From Penium margaritaceum (Eukaryota; Streptophyta; Zygnematophyceae; Desmidiales; Peniaceae): a stretch of DNA of 64,000 nucleotides. Location of the stretch: NCBI GenBank assembly GCA_023375785.1, contig SZWC01002440.1, positions 62,001 to 126,000 on the forward strand. The letters are read 5' to 3'. Both the position numbers and the translations under genes were made by a program. The notes below the pieces were generated by a model that was not told the origin of the DNA, made no database searches, and saw nothing but the letters and a program-made list of their open reading frames with translations. This document shows, piece by piece, positions 10,364 to 20,608 of the stretch; the stretch's first letter is position 1; each line of letters begins with the position of its first letter.

Positions 10364-11418
10364 TTACCAGTTTTCGGGAGCTTGATCTCCTGACTCTAGC
10401 AGCACCAACCACTCTCCCTGTTTTGGAGCTTGCGTGGGATCAAGCATCTCTTCCTTGCCTGGTTTCCTTTCGTCAAAGGTTACGTCCCGGCTGGTGATGA
10501 GTCTTCTTCCTGCCAGGTCCCACAGGCGGTAGGTCTTGTGGGCCGTCTCATAGCCCACCATAACGCACTTTCGTGCTCTTGCATCCAGCTTGCCGGCACC
10601 CTCACCCGCCTGGATCTTTGCCCATGCGGTGCAGCCAAATACTTTCAGGTGTGATGCGTCCGGCTTCTTCCTTGACCAAACTTCTTGTGGCGTCATCTGT
10701 TGCTTTCCCTTCTTCTTTCCGCGCCTGCCCAGAGTAGCCGCAGGAGTCAGGTTGACAAGATAGCATGCCGTTCTTGTCACTTCTTCCCAGAACCGTGGTG
10801 GAAGCTTTGCATCAAAGAGCATGCTACGCACCATGCCGAGGATGGTCTGAATCATCCGTTCGACAACACCGTTGCTCTGCGGTGTGTAAGGCGTTGTGGG
10901 CTGGTGGTTGATCCCATGTTGCCGCAACCAGCCCTTGCATGCCTCGTACTTCTCCGCCGTTGTCGCTTCGCATCGCTTTGACTTTCTTTCTGGTTTGCCG
11001 CTCCACCATGGCGACAAACTCCTGGAAATTTTCTCTGACCTCTCCCTTTGCTTTGAGGAAGAAGATCCACACCTTGCGACTGTAGTCGTCTATGAAGGTC
11101 AGAAAATACTTGCTACCACCGTTTGACGCCGTGCGAAAGGGTCCACACACGTCTGTGTGAATCAGGTCAAGGGCTGATTCTGCGCGGCGACCATTGCGCT
11201 CAAAGCGCGTTCGCTTGGTCTTGCCTTGGAGGCAAGGTTCACACAGGCTGCCACACCCAAGCGCATCCTTCTTGCGACCATCCATGCCACGAACCAGCTG
11301 TTGTTGCTCGATGACTTGGAGCGTGCTGTTTGCAACATGCCCAAAGCATCTATACCACAGATCAGCGTCTTCGTCTTTTGCGACAGAGGATGGTTTTTCA
11401 GTTTTCGTCGGTGTGCTC
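10364..11418 (-). pseudogene. Copia-1 integrase
   Basis: The pre-integrase/zinc region lies around 11240-11370, with CEPCLQGKTKR closing it. The core shows LDLIHTDVCGPF (first Asp), FIDDYSRKVWIFF, and MRSDNGGE (second Asp); here the frame shifts near 10940, and YTPQSNGVVERMIQTILG (the Glu) is read in the other frame. The C-terminal part has KVFGCTAWAKIQ and KCVMVGYETAHKTYRLWD. Integrase inserts cDNA into chromosomes. One frameshift and a terminal TAA inactivate it. Confidence 0.92.
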
Positions 11419-11420
11419 TC

Positions 11421-12863
11421 CTACGTCGGTGTCGGGACCACTGCCTCCGCTGCACCTGCATGACCCTCGTTTTCCAAGCTCTTTCCTGCCATTGTGTGCA
11501 GTACGTAGAGTCCGTCAACCCGTGGAACCTGTGCCACGAGATCTTTGTTGGTGTAGAGGACCTTGATGTCCTCGTTCCTGGCGATGACTGCCTTCTTCTG
11601 CGTGAACACCACCGTCATGTCGTTGTCCGTTGTTTTTGACACGGACAGAAGGTTTGCCGCAAAGGAGGGCATGTAGACCACATCACGTAGCCGTAGATTC
11701 TTCTCTGCACCATTGAGGCTGATGCTCACCAGCTTGTCGCCTACGCCCTTTGCGTTCACGACGCTACCGTTTGCGCATCTGAACCGCCGATCGGTGGGGC
11801 CGATGGAGACAAATCCAGCCTGGTCGTTGCTAGAGTGATGATCGGTGCTGGAGTCAAGCCCAAAAGCTCCTGGCCTGAGCAGCGCCGATCCTTTTGCTGG
11901 AGGCGTGCTCTGTGCCATCATGTTGGTGGCTTCTTTGCCACCCTTTTTGCTGCCTTTGTTCCCACCGCTTCCGCCGTCTTTCTTCTTTGGCGACCTGCAC
12001 TCTCTTGCCCAGTGCCCAGGTTTGCCGCAGTTGCGGCAGTTGCCCTGCCGCTTGGGAGCCATGCCGCCATTGTTTCCTCCGCCACCACCACTTCCGCTGC
12101 TGCCTTTCTGACCAGAGGCTGACCCTTTGCTCCCGTGGCCACCGTAGCGTGCGGCATAGGCTGAGAAGTTAGCCTCACTTCCGCTGTGGCACATGGCCTC
12201 GTTTCGTACATACTCGGACACTCCCGTGTACGTCAGGTCATCCTCCTTCCAGCCGCACATGACGGTGATCATTGGGCTCCAGCTCTCCGGTAGCGCCATG
12301 AGGAGGATCATGGCTTGCATGTTTTCGTCAAGATCCCAGTTCATCTAGCGATCTTCGCCAAGGAGTCCTTCAAACTCCTGTAGGAAATTGGGGATTGATT
12401 CGCCCTCATTCACCCGCATGCTGATCAGCCGTTGTAGGATAAGTAATCTGTTCACGAGGGAGGTGGATTGGTGCACGCGCTTGAGCTTGTCGTAAGCTTC
12501 GGAAGCCAGCGTGCACCCGGCAATGATGGGAACAAACTTCTTGGCTATTGCGTTGCTGAGAAATGACATGACAATATCATTTCGATCCATCCATGCCTCA
12601 TGCTCAGATGTGCCTTCCGCGGGAACCTGTTCCTCTCCCTCCAGTAGCTTGATGAAGCCGCGCACTTTCATCGCCAGCTCGAACTGCCATCTCCAAAGGG
12701 GGAAGTCAATCCCCTCGAAAATGGGGATTCCTCCCAAGGGTCCAACACCTTGCGGCAGTGACATAGCACTCACATTTGCTCCAGTGGTCTGCCCTGTGGT
12801 AGCCACTGTTGAGTTTGAGGACTGCCTTGCGGCAGCCCCCAATCCTCCTGATGGGTCAACCAT
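11421..12863 (-). pseudogene. Copia-1 Gag and protease
   Basis: Start MVDPSGGLGAAARQ at 12863. The Gag shows FPLWRWQFELAMKVRGF, LANRLF-like LVNRLLILQRLISMRV, and MILLMALPESWSPMI. A TAG at 12345 stands where the Copia-3 relative has a Gln codon (ARQMNWDLDE), so it is a nonsense mutation. The zinc knuckle CRNCGKPGHWAREC is intact (about 11998-12040). The protease follows with LDSSTDHHSS in place of the usual DSG triad, then VYMPSFAANLLSVSK. The altered third residue of the triad suggests a dead protease. Confidence 0.92.
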
Positions 12864-13525
12864 TTTTTGTTGCCCTTATCTGCTTCCCACGTCTCTGTTG
12901 CGTTGAGGCCGATGTAGGCTGATGTTAGCTGATGTCTGCTACCGGTTTTAGGATGCAGATCCGTTGCTTACCCCTCCAGCCGATGTTCACCTGCAGACAG
13001 AGAAGATATCTACACCAACACCCCCAGGGTCTTGCCACCAAAGGCAGAGATTGTCCTGGTTGGGACACAAGGGTCGGGCCTCCAAGGGCAGAGCTTGTCC
13101 TTGGTCCCTGTGTGCTGAGTGTAGACAAGGCCGTTGGAGCTGATGAAGCTGATGGAGCTGATGGAGCTGATGGAGCCGGCGTGTGCACTTGGAGAGAGCG
13201 TTCCAGAGTTGATCGAAGCGTGCCTTACAACTGGTCAGTGTGGGCCCATAACCCTTTGTCAACCGGCCTGAGGCAAACGGACTAGAAAACAGGGCCGACA
13301 CAATAGCACCTGCCGTCCGCTCCTAGCATTTCAGCTAGGAGAAGATATCACCCTCTGGATCACGGTTCCACACTGAGCAGTTCCTAGGCAATCACTTGCT
13401 AGCAACTGTGTCCACTTAACACTTGGTCACTTTCGCGCGAGGTGCTAGTCAAAGACTAACTCCTGGGGCNGCACCTGGAGAGAGCGTACCAGAGTTGAGC
13501 GAAGCGTGCCTTACAACTGGTCAGT
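12864..13525 (-). other. Copia-1 leader, with artefactual duplicate
   Basis: Non-coding leader between PBS and gag. It contains short runs such as GAGCTGATG repeated at about 13139-13175. The block 13185-13469 is repeated at 13471-13755 across a single N, so it contains an extra copy of the PBS and the LTR start (13240-13254 and from 13257). Confidence 0.75.
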
Positions 13526-13755
13526 GTGGGCCCATAACCCTTTGTCAACCGGCCTGAGGCAAACGGACTAGAAAACAGGGCCGACACAATAGCACCTGCC
13601 GTCCGCTCCTAGCATTTCAGCTAGGAGAAGATATCACCCTCTGGATCACGGTTCCACACTGAGCAGTTCCTAGGCAATCACTTGCTAGCAACTGTGTCCA
13701 CTTAACACTTGGTCACTTTCGCACGAGGTGCTAGTCAAAGACTAACTCCTGGGGC
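13185..13755. other. 285-bp direct duplication joined by a single N (13470), likely assembly artefact
   Basis: 13185-13469 and 13471-13755 are near-identical 285-bp blocks. If the first is dropped, the right LTR (13543-14232) is 690 bp, exactly as long as the left LTR. Confidence 0.88.
13526..13540 (-). other. Copia-1 primer-binding site, half-tRNA type
   Basis: The plus strand reads GTGGGCCCATAACCC, equal to the anticodon stem-loop of plant initiator tRNA-Met (CAT anticodon in the middle), so the minus-strand genome RNA would pair with it. It lies 2 nt from the LTR end. The same site is at 13240-13254 in the duplicated block. Drosophila copia uses a 5' half of the same tRNA in this way. Confidence 0.85.
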
Positions 13756-14232
13756 TTAGACCAACCAGAGTCTTCTTTATACTGTTCCTTAGTTGGACAA
13801 CTCTGTGAGGAGCATCTAAGGCCAGATTGTGTAATTAGAATGAGGAATGAGCCTGGTACATATATTCCTAGGCCTGGCTTCTAAGGTGTGTGGGTAGCGA
13901 CACTTTTGGGGTGGTCACTCCACACCACCTCACCAGTCCGCCAATTGGTGCATCCACTGACCGCCAAGTGGCGCACTCTCCTCATGCATGGAGAAATGTC
14001 TAAGAAACTTCCTCTGTGCTCGAAAGGTCAAAAAACCTTCTGCGCACATCAAGACTCGATCGCAGGACCTGTTGTTCCTAAGTCCAGCATGCTATCCGTT
14101 GCGCTACACTTCTGGTGTCTCGCTTGGACTTGCACCACGAACAAGGTTTGGGGGACTTACGCCAAGGAAGCAGTGCATGCTCGACCTGTCCGTCAAGCCA
14201 TAGCAGTGGCCATGGGGCATAGAACAACAACA
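13543..14232 (-). repeat. Copia-1 5' LTR
   Basis: 690 bp, TGTCAACCGG...AGAACAACA on the plus strand, followed by the TTGTC target duplication. Confidence 0.93.
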
Positions 14233-14369
14233 TTGTCAACGTTCAACACACATAGTGCAATGATTTTGGTCATTTTTCGTGACATATTCCTACTTTGGTT
14301 GGTCTTTGTGCATGGTAGCCACACAATGCCACTACTTATTGAAGGTTCTTGCACTTGCAAGTTGATAAC
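14233..14369 (+). repeat. sat190 fragment between Copia-1 and Copia-2
   Basis: Continues the monomer broken by Copia-1 (TTGTCAACGTTCAACACACA) and runs to GTTGATAAC, where Copia-2 is inserted; the rest of the monomer resumes at 20609. Confidence 0.9.
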
Positions 14370-15023
14370 TGTTAGCTACTGAGCTAACCACCTCAGGCAG
14401 AGAAGCCGCGAAACCAAAAAAGCTCACAAAGGTTTTTACACCTTCTTCCTTTGCAGGTATGTGTCGTGCACCCCAAACTTAATCAGGCATACACTTCACC
14501 TTTAAGAGTACTAATGCCTTAGAATTGTATCTCAAGAAGAGCTCAAGTCGTCAATACGCAAGAGAGCATCAAGCAAGGGTTAACTGATCAGCATGCGAGA
14601 CAAGTCCTTTTATAGCTGTCTGTCCAGTCCTAGAACTCAAAAGCACATTCCTAAGAAATGGCTTGACCTTGCCACATCACCAAGAGACTTGCACTGTGGG
14701 CTTGACACATAAGAATCCTTGTGCCAAGGTGACTGATCAGCCGTGTTGCTTCCCAGAAGCAATGGACTTTCTTTCTTGGAAGCTTCTAAAACAACCAAGA
14801 TGTGCATGGAGCCAGGATCCAGCTCATGACCTCTCACTTGGCCAAATCAACAAAATGGCCAAGTTAACCACTCACCTACACGGTGTACTCACAGGTCATA
14901 TCTTACATGAGACAGAGCATAGTTGAGTCACCCTGCAACAAATCCAGGGGTCATACCTCCACAAGGGGCAGAGCATTCTTGATCCGTTGTACAAGACTGA
15001 ACAAGGGGCAAACATATTCAACA
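14370..15023 (-). repeat. Copia-2 3' LTR
   Basis: 654 bp with TG...CA ends. I count nine substitutions against the other LTR in the first ~170 bases, pointing to an older insertion. A polypurine tract (minus strand GCAAGGGAGAGATT) abuts it at 15024-15038. Confidence 0.95.
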
Positions 15024-15058
15024 AATCTCTCCCTTGCACCTTGCGTCAGTTTTTATCA

Positions 15059-15584
15059 TCATTCTTCATCACTTGCGTTGACCATGCCGATACCTTGCCT
15101 GCCCGCCTGGTGGAGATCCTTGTCCAATGGCTTTGTAAGCATGTCAGCCCGGTTCAGCTTGGTGCCGACATACTCGAGCTCCACTGTTTGCTTGTAGACC
15201 AAGTCCCGAGCACAGTGGTAGCGGATCTCGATGTGCTTTGTGCGCCTGGACAGAACTGGGTTCTTGGACATGTCAATCGCGCTCATGTTGTCAATCTTGA
15301 TGATTGTTGCCGTTGCCTGTGGTGCCTTCATCTCAGAGAGCAAGCTGCGAAGCCACTGCACCTCTTTACACACCTCAGCCAATGCAATGTACTCAGCTTC
15401 AGCAGTTGACAGAGAGACACTCCTGCTTGCGACTCGCCCAATTGACAGCACCTCCATTTTGCATACACACAAAGCCGGAGGTGGATTTTCTGTCGTCGAT
15501 ATTGCCTCCCCAGTCAGCGTCGGTGTAGCACATGAGACGGAGTGACGCGGATCCAGCGATGCCTCCAAATTGGAGTCCCACGTG
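15059..15584 (-). pseudogene. Copia-2 RNase H
   Basis: Directly after the RT stop. MGLQFGGIAGSASLRLMCY and DADWGGNIDDRKSTSGF are read in the RT frame; past about 15415 the frame changes and SVSLSTAEAEYIALAEVCKE, RRTKHIEIRYH and ADMLTKPLDKDLHQ follow, ending NASDEE and a stop at 15059. One frameshift therefore splits the domain. Confidence 0.92.
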
Positions 15585-16643
15585 TCACGTCCCCTTAAGG
15601 TAGCGCATGATGTGCTTCACAGCTTGCCAGTGCAGTGGACCAGGATTGGCCACAAACCGGCTCACTTGCCCAACAGCATGGGCTACATCTGGCCGGGTGG
15701 CGACCATGGCATACATGAGACTGCCCACTGCAGACTGATATGGGATGCCCAGCATGTCAGTTTTCTCCGCTTCGTTGGATGGGGACATGGAGGTGGAGAG
15801 CTTGCACTCTGAGCTCATGGGTGTGCTGTCAGGCTTGCAATCTGCCATGTCGTATCGTTTGAGGATGGAGTCGATGTACGTTGTCTGGTTCAGGCTGATG
15901 GTACCTGTGGCTCTATCACGCTTGATGACAATGCCAAGGTAGAAGTTAAGAGGACCCATGTCCTTCATCTTGAACCTGCTACTCAGCTGCCCCTTGAGAT
16001 CGTCTAGCAGCTGCATTGAAGAAGAGCACATAATTAGGTCATCGACGTACAAGGCGACCAACATAGTCCCTTTGTCGCTCTCATGCACATACATGCTAGG
16101 GTCGTTGTCGCAGTGCATGAAGGACTCCTTGGCCATGAATGTATCCATCTCTTGGTACCAAAGTCTTGGCGCTTGTTTTAACCCATAGAGCGCCTTCACC
16201 AGCCTGCACACCTTGCCCTCGGGCGCATCAACCCCCTCTGGAACCTCCATCAGCACCTCCTTGTCAAGTTTGCCGTAAAGGAAGGCTGTCTTGACATCCA
16301 TCTGGTGGACCTCCATGTTCTTGGCAGCAGCAATGGCGAGCATTGACCGGATGGAGGCAAACGTCACAACGGGAGCAAAGGTCTCATCGTACTCTGTGCC
16401 AGACCGTTGAGAGAACCCATTTGCTACCACCCGTGCCTTGTACTTGTCTATCTTACCATCCTGTTTCCTTTTTACTTTCAGCACCCACTTGGAACCCACA
16501 ATATGAGGGCCGGCAGGTCTGTCCACCAGTACCCATGTCCCATTCTCCTCGATGGAGAGTTCACTGCGAATTGCTTCATCCCACTCAGCTTTGTCAAGTC
16601 GCGCGAGTGCCTCTGCGACAGACGTTGACTCCTCTTGAACCAT
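15585..16643 (-). pseudogene. Copia-2 reverse transcriptase
   Basis: A 352-codon open stretch, the best preserved RT of the window: ENGTWVLVDRPAGPHIVGSK, KYKARVVANGFSQRSGTEYD, VKTAFLYGKLDKEVLMEVP, KALYGLKQAPRLWYQ, the catalytic LYVDDLIM, then KMKDMGPLNFYLGIVI and YQSAVGSLMYAMVATRPDVA. It ends at a TGA after IMRYLKGT where Copia-1 continues with RH, so the stop is a mutation. An upstream stop separates it from the integrase tail at 16665. Confidence 0.94.
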
Positions 16644-16664
16644 GAACGAATAGTTGAAGCCTGT

Positions 16665-17540
16665 CTATTCACCCCTATCTGCATCGTAATGCTGCCGAGG
16701 AACTTTCAGACGTGAACTGCTCCTTGGACCTGCTTGCTGTTGCTGTTGATGTAGAGGCTGGAGGTTTGTTTTGTCGTCGATGGGGGGGGAGGTATCCTCC
16801 TCATGGTCTGGAGGATCAGATACATCGGACTCGGAGGCTGATTCCTCCGAGTCATCTTCATCAGCTTCTCTCCCTGTTGTAGTACCCAGCCCATGCCATT
16901 GTGCTGGTGCTTCGTCGCCCTCCTCAAGAAGAGTGAGCCACTCTCCCTGTTTTGGAGTGTTCTCAAGTTCAAGAAGCTCTCCCTTACTCAGTGAACGTTC
17001 GTGGAAATCCACGTCTTTGCTGTGGATGACCTTCTTAGCTCCTAGGTCCCACGTTCTATAAGCTCTGTGGGCGGTGTCATAGCCGATGAAAATACACTTT
17101 CGTGCTCTTGCATCGAGCTTTCCAGGACCCTCACCCGCCTGGACCTTGGCAAAGCCGGTACAACCGAACACCTTGAGATGGGAGGCGTCCGGCTTCCTAC
17201 CCGATCATCCTTCTTGAGGTGTCTTCAGCTACTGTTTCTGCTTCTTCTTGCCTCTCCTTCGCAGAGCTGCTGCAGGTGTGAGGTTCACAAGATACGTAGC
17301 CGTGCGTGCTGCTTCAGCCCAGAACCTAGGAGGCAACTTGGCGTCAAAGAGCATGCACCTTGTCATGCCAAGGAGGATCTGATTCATCCTCTCTGCTACG
17401 CCGTTGCTTTGAGGTGAGTAGGGAGTAGTTTTCTGGTGTTCAATGCCCTGTGTCTTGAGCCACTCCCTACAAGCTTCGAACTCTCCCCCATTGTCCGTCC
17501 TGAATGCCTTCACCTTCTTTCCACTCTGTCGCTCAACCAT
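16665..17540 (-). pseudogene. Copia-2 integrase, C-terminal two-thirds
   Basis: 17540-17229 carries FRTDNGGEFEACREWL (second Asp) and YSPQSNGVAERMNQILLGM (Glu), closing at a stop near 17229. The same frame resumes at 17171 with MFGCTGFAKVQAGEGPGKLD, the RNA/DNA-binding region KCIFIGYDTAHRAYRTWD, then an acidic spacer (SEESASESDVSDPPDHEED) and poly-Gln, ending at 16665. The first Asp region lies in the segment to the right, in another frame. Confidence 0.92.
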
Positions 17541-18061
17541 AGCGACAAAGGCCTGTAGATTTCCTTCACCTCACTTTTCTTTTTGAGAAAGTATATCCAG
17601 ACCTTCCGGCTGTTGTCGTCGATGCATGTGAGGAAACATCTGGTGCCTCCATTGGACGGTATGCAAAAGGGACCACACACGTCAGAGTGGATGAGGTCAA
17701 GGGGTGCGAGAGCACACGTACCATTTTGCTTGAAAGGTTTCTTCTTGGCCTTGCCTTGAAGGCATGGCTCACACAAGATCCCAGCTCCCTCCGCCTCATC
17801 ACCTAGCTCCATCCCACGCACTAGCTCTTGCTTATCCATGAGTACCAATGTGCGATGAGCCACGTGCCCAAAGCGCCTGTGCCACAGGTTCTCCGACAAT
17901 GTGCACTGGCTAGAATGAACAGCCTCGGTGGCTGCATTTGCTTCTGGTTTTGTTGCCGAATCTTCCGGTGCCACTGCTTCCGCTGCTCCCACACGTCCTT
18001 TGTCATCAGATTCTGCATCGTTGCTCTCCTCATCATCACTCCTGGCCAAAGATTCAGCCAT
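17510..18061 (-). pseudogene. Copia-2 pre-integrase domain and integrase N-terminal part
   Basis: Contains NLWHRRFGHVAHRTLVLMDK (GAG-pre-integrase), CEPCLQGKAKKKPF (zinc Cys pair) and LDLIHSDVCGPFCIPSNGG with the first catalytic Asp, then CIDDNSRKVWIYFLKKKSEV. A frameshift near 17535 leads to the frame of the next integrase part. Confidence 0.9.
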
Positions 18062-18674
18062 TGATGTTGTCTTGGTTTGCAAGACGTAGAGTCCATCAAC
18101 ACGAGGGACTTGTGCAACAACCTTCTTGGCAGGGTAGGAAATGCTGATGTCCTTGGTAGGGACTATCACCGCTTCCTTCTCTGTAAAAACAACTGTCATT
18201 CCATGGTCAATTATCTTAGAGATAGAGAGCAGGTTGGCTGTGAAGGAGGGCAAGTAGACTACCCCCTCTAGCTTGAGGTCGGAGTCCGCACCGTTGACAC
18301 CCACTGTGACCAGCTTGTCACCAATCCCCTCAGCTGCCTCAACCTTGCCGTTGGCGACTCTGAAGTTNTGATGTTGTCTTGGTTTGCAAGACGTAGAGTC
18401 CATCAACGCGAGGGACCTGTGCAACAACCTTCTTGGCAGGGTAGGAAATGCTGATGTCCTTGGTAGGGACTATCACTGCTTCCTTCTCTGTAAAAACAAC
18501 TGTCATGCCATGGTCAGTTATCTTAGAGACAGAGAGCAGGTTGGCTGTGAAGGAGGGCAAGTAGACTACCCCCTCTAGCTTGAGGTCGGCGTCCGCACCG
18601 TTGACACCCACTGTGACCAGCTTGTCACCAATCCCCTCAGCTGCCTCAACCTTGCCGTTGGCGACTCTGAAGTT
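18062..18674. other. 306-bp direct duplication joined by a single N (18368), likely assembly artefact
   Basis: 18062-18367 and 18369-18674 are near-identical 306-bp blocks encoding the same protease segment. Only a few substitutions separate them. With one block removed the Gag-protease-integrase order is colinear with Copia-1. Confidence 0.87.
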
Positions 18675-19625
18675 TTTGTTGCATGGAGCAAGAGAGATGA
18701 AGTCTCTCTTCTCATAGGCGGTGTGCTCGTTTGTACCCGAGTGAAGGCCGTAAGCTCCTGGCCTGAGTATCGTCCTCCCTTTGTTGGAGGCACACTCGGC
18801 CATCAAGCTTGTGGGATCCTTCCCACCATGTCCCCCTCGCCATTCATCCTCGTCTACTCCCTCCTTCTTGGGTCCCCGGCACTCCCGAGCCCAGTGTCCA
18901 GCCTTACCACAGTTATGGCAGTTTCCTTGACGCTTTGGACCCCTTCCACCAGTGCCGTTGTTTCCCTTGTATCCAGAGGAGGAGGTATTACGAAAGGCAC
19001 CGCTGCTTCGTGAGGCAAAGGCAGCCATGTTCGCTTCACTACTGCTGCGACGCATGGCTTCATTCCGCACATACTCCGAGACGGTGGTGTAGGATACTTG
19101 CTCTTCGGTCCACCCTCCAATCACTGTGATCATGGGACCCCAGCTCTCTGGCAACGTCATCAGAAAAATCATGGCCTGCATATCGGATTTCAGGTCCCAC
19201 CCCATGTCGTTGGCTTGTTGCAAGAGAGTCTCAAACTTCTGCATAAAGGCGGAGACATCCTCCCCTTCACGAAGCCTCATACTGATGAGGTTTTGTAGAA
19301 TGAAGAGACGGTTGGCAAGTGAGGAGGACTGAAACACCTTGCCCAGTTTGGCGTATGCCGTGGCTGCCACTGTACAACCGCTGATGTGTGAGAGGACTGA
19401 GGGTTGTATGGAGGACACGAGAATGGCAAGAGCCTTCTTGTTGAGCTTGACCCATGCCACAAGGTCAGCACCCTCCTCCTTTGGTGCTGGGATACTTCCG
19501 TCAAAATATCCTAGCAAGTCTTTATCATCCATGATGATCTCAAACTGCCACTTCCAGAGAGCAAACCCCTCTCCATAAAACTTGCGGATGGGAGAATGAT
19601 TCCTTGGTTCCCCTGTCCCTGCCAT
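18369..19625 (-). pseudogene. Copia-2 Gag and protease
   Basis: Starts MAGTGEPRNHSPIRKFYGEG at 19625, the first Met after the leader. Gag shows FALWKWQFEIIMDDKDLLGY, SLANRLFILQNLISMRLREG and MIFLMTLPESWGPMI; the zinc knuckle CHNCGKAGHWAREC is intact. The protease site reads LHSGTNEHTAY, with His in place of the catalytic Asp, followed by VYLPSFTANLLSVSK. Gag itself is uninterrupted over more than 300 codons, unlike the other copies here. Confidence 0.93.
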
Positions 19626-19937
19626 CCCTACACCTACAACAGCTACAGCTGCTGCACCTGTTGTTGATGCCGATGCACCTGTGTTTGAGGCCGTTGTAGG
19701 CTGTTGGTGAGAAGAGGCAACTGCTGGCCTTGTTCACGTTGGCCGATGCAAGCAGATGTAGGCTGATGTAGGCTGATGTAGGCTGATGTCAGCTCCCAAG
19801 GCAGAAAGGTGCAGATGTGTTGCATTCCCCTCCGGCTGATGATTGACCTGCAAACAGAGAGGATGGGTGAGAGCGAAGGCGCTCTCACTGCTTGTGACTT
19901 TGGCGGTTACGTGCGTGAAACTTCTCTAACCAGAGGA
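19626..19937 (-). other. Copia-2 leader
   Basis: Non-coding. Holds a short tandem TGTAGGCTGA run at about 19758-19790 similar in kind to the Copia-1 leader (GATGTAGGCTGATG). Confidence 0.7.
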
Positions 19938-19952
19938 GTGGGCCCATAACCC
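19938..19952 (-). other. Copia-2 primer-binding site, half-tRNA type
   Basis: GTGGGCCCATAACCC on the plus strand, 2 nt from the LTR; equals the initiator tRNA-Met anticodon arm, as in Copia-1. Confidence 0.85.
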
Positions 19953-19954
19953 TT

Positions 19955-20608
19955 TGTTAGCTACTGAGCTAACCACCTCCGCCAGAGAAGCCGCAAAACA
20001 AAAAAAGCTCACAAAGGTTTTTACACCTTCTTCCTTTGCAGGTATGTGTCGTGCACCCCAAACTTAATCAGGCATACACTTCACCTTCAAGAGTACTAAC
20101 GCCTTAGCATTACATCTCAAGAAGAGCTCAAGTCGTCAATACGCAACAGAGCATCAAGCAAGAGTTATTTGATCAGCATGCAAGACAAGTCCTTTTATAG
20201 CTGTCTGTCCAGTCCTAGAACTCAAAAGCACACTCCTAAGAAGTGGCTTGACCCTGCCACATCACCAAGAGACTTGCGCTGTAGGCTTGACACATAAGCA
20301 TCCTTGTGCCAAGGTGACTGATCAGCCGTGTTGCTTCCCAGAAGCAATGGACTTTCTTTCTTGGAAGCTTCTAAAACAACCAAGATGTGCATGGAGCCAG
20401 GATCGAGCTCATGACCTCTCACTTGGCCAAATCAACAAAATGGCCAAGTTAACGACTCACCTACATGGTGTACTCACAGGTCATATCTCACATGAGACAA
20501 AGCATCGTTGAGTCACCCTACAACAAATCCAGGGGTCAGACCTCCACAAGGGGCAGAGCATTCCTGATCCGTCGTACAAGACTGAACAAGGGGCAAACAT
20601 ATTCAACA
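19955..20608 (-). repeat. Copia-2 5' LTR
   Basis: 654 bp, TGTTAGCTAC...ATTCAACA on the plus strand, followed by the ATAAC target duplication and sat190. Confidence 0.95.

Larger units (their letters stand above)
7247..14232 (-). mobile_element. Copia-1: complete Ty1/Copia retrotransposon with target duplication
   Basis: Both LTRs are 690 bp (7247-7936 and 13543-14232), begin TGTCAACCGG and end ...ACAACA on the plus strand. The 5-bp target duplication TTGTC lies at 7242-7246 and 14233-14237, and joining the flanks restores a sat190 monomer. Minus-strand order gag, protease, integrase, RT, RNase H is Copia type. Nonsense and frameshift changes make it non-autonomous now. The gap 8615-9034 and the N at 13470 appear to be assembly joins. 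Confidence 0.95.
14370..20608 (-). mobile_element. Copia-2: complete Ty1/Copia retrotransposon with target duplication
   Basis: LTRs of 654 bp each (14370-15023, 19955-20608) begin TGTTAGCTAC and end ATTCAACA. The target duplication ATAAC lies at 14365-14369 and 20609-20613, inside sat190. Protein-level relation to Copia-1 is close but the LTRs are unrelated, so it is a sister family. The coding region has stops and frameshifts and a duplicated segment around the N at 18368. Confidence 0.95.
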
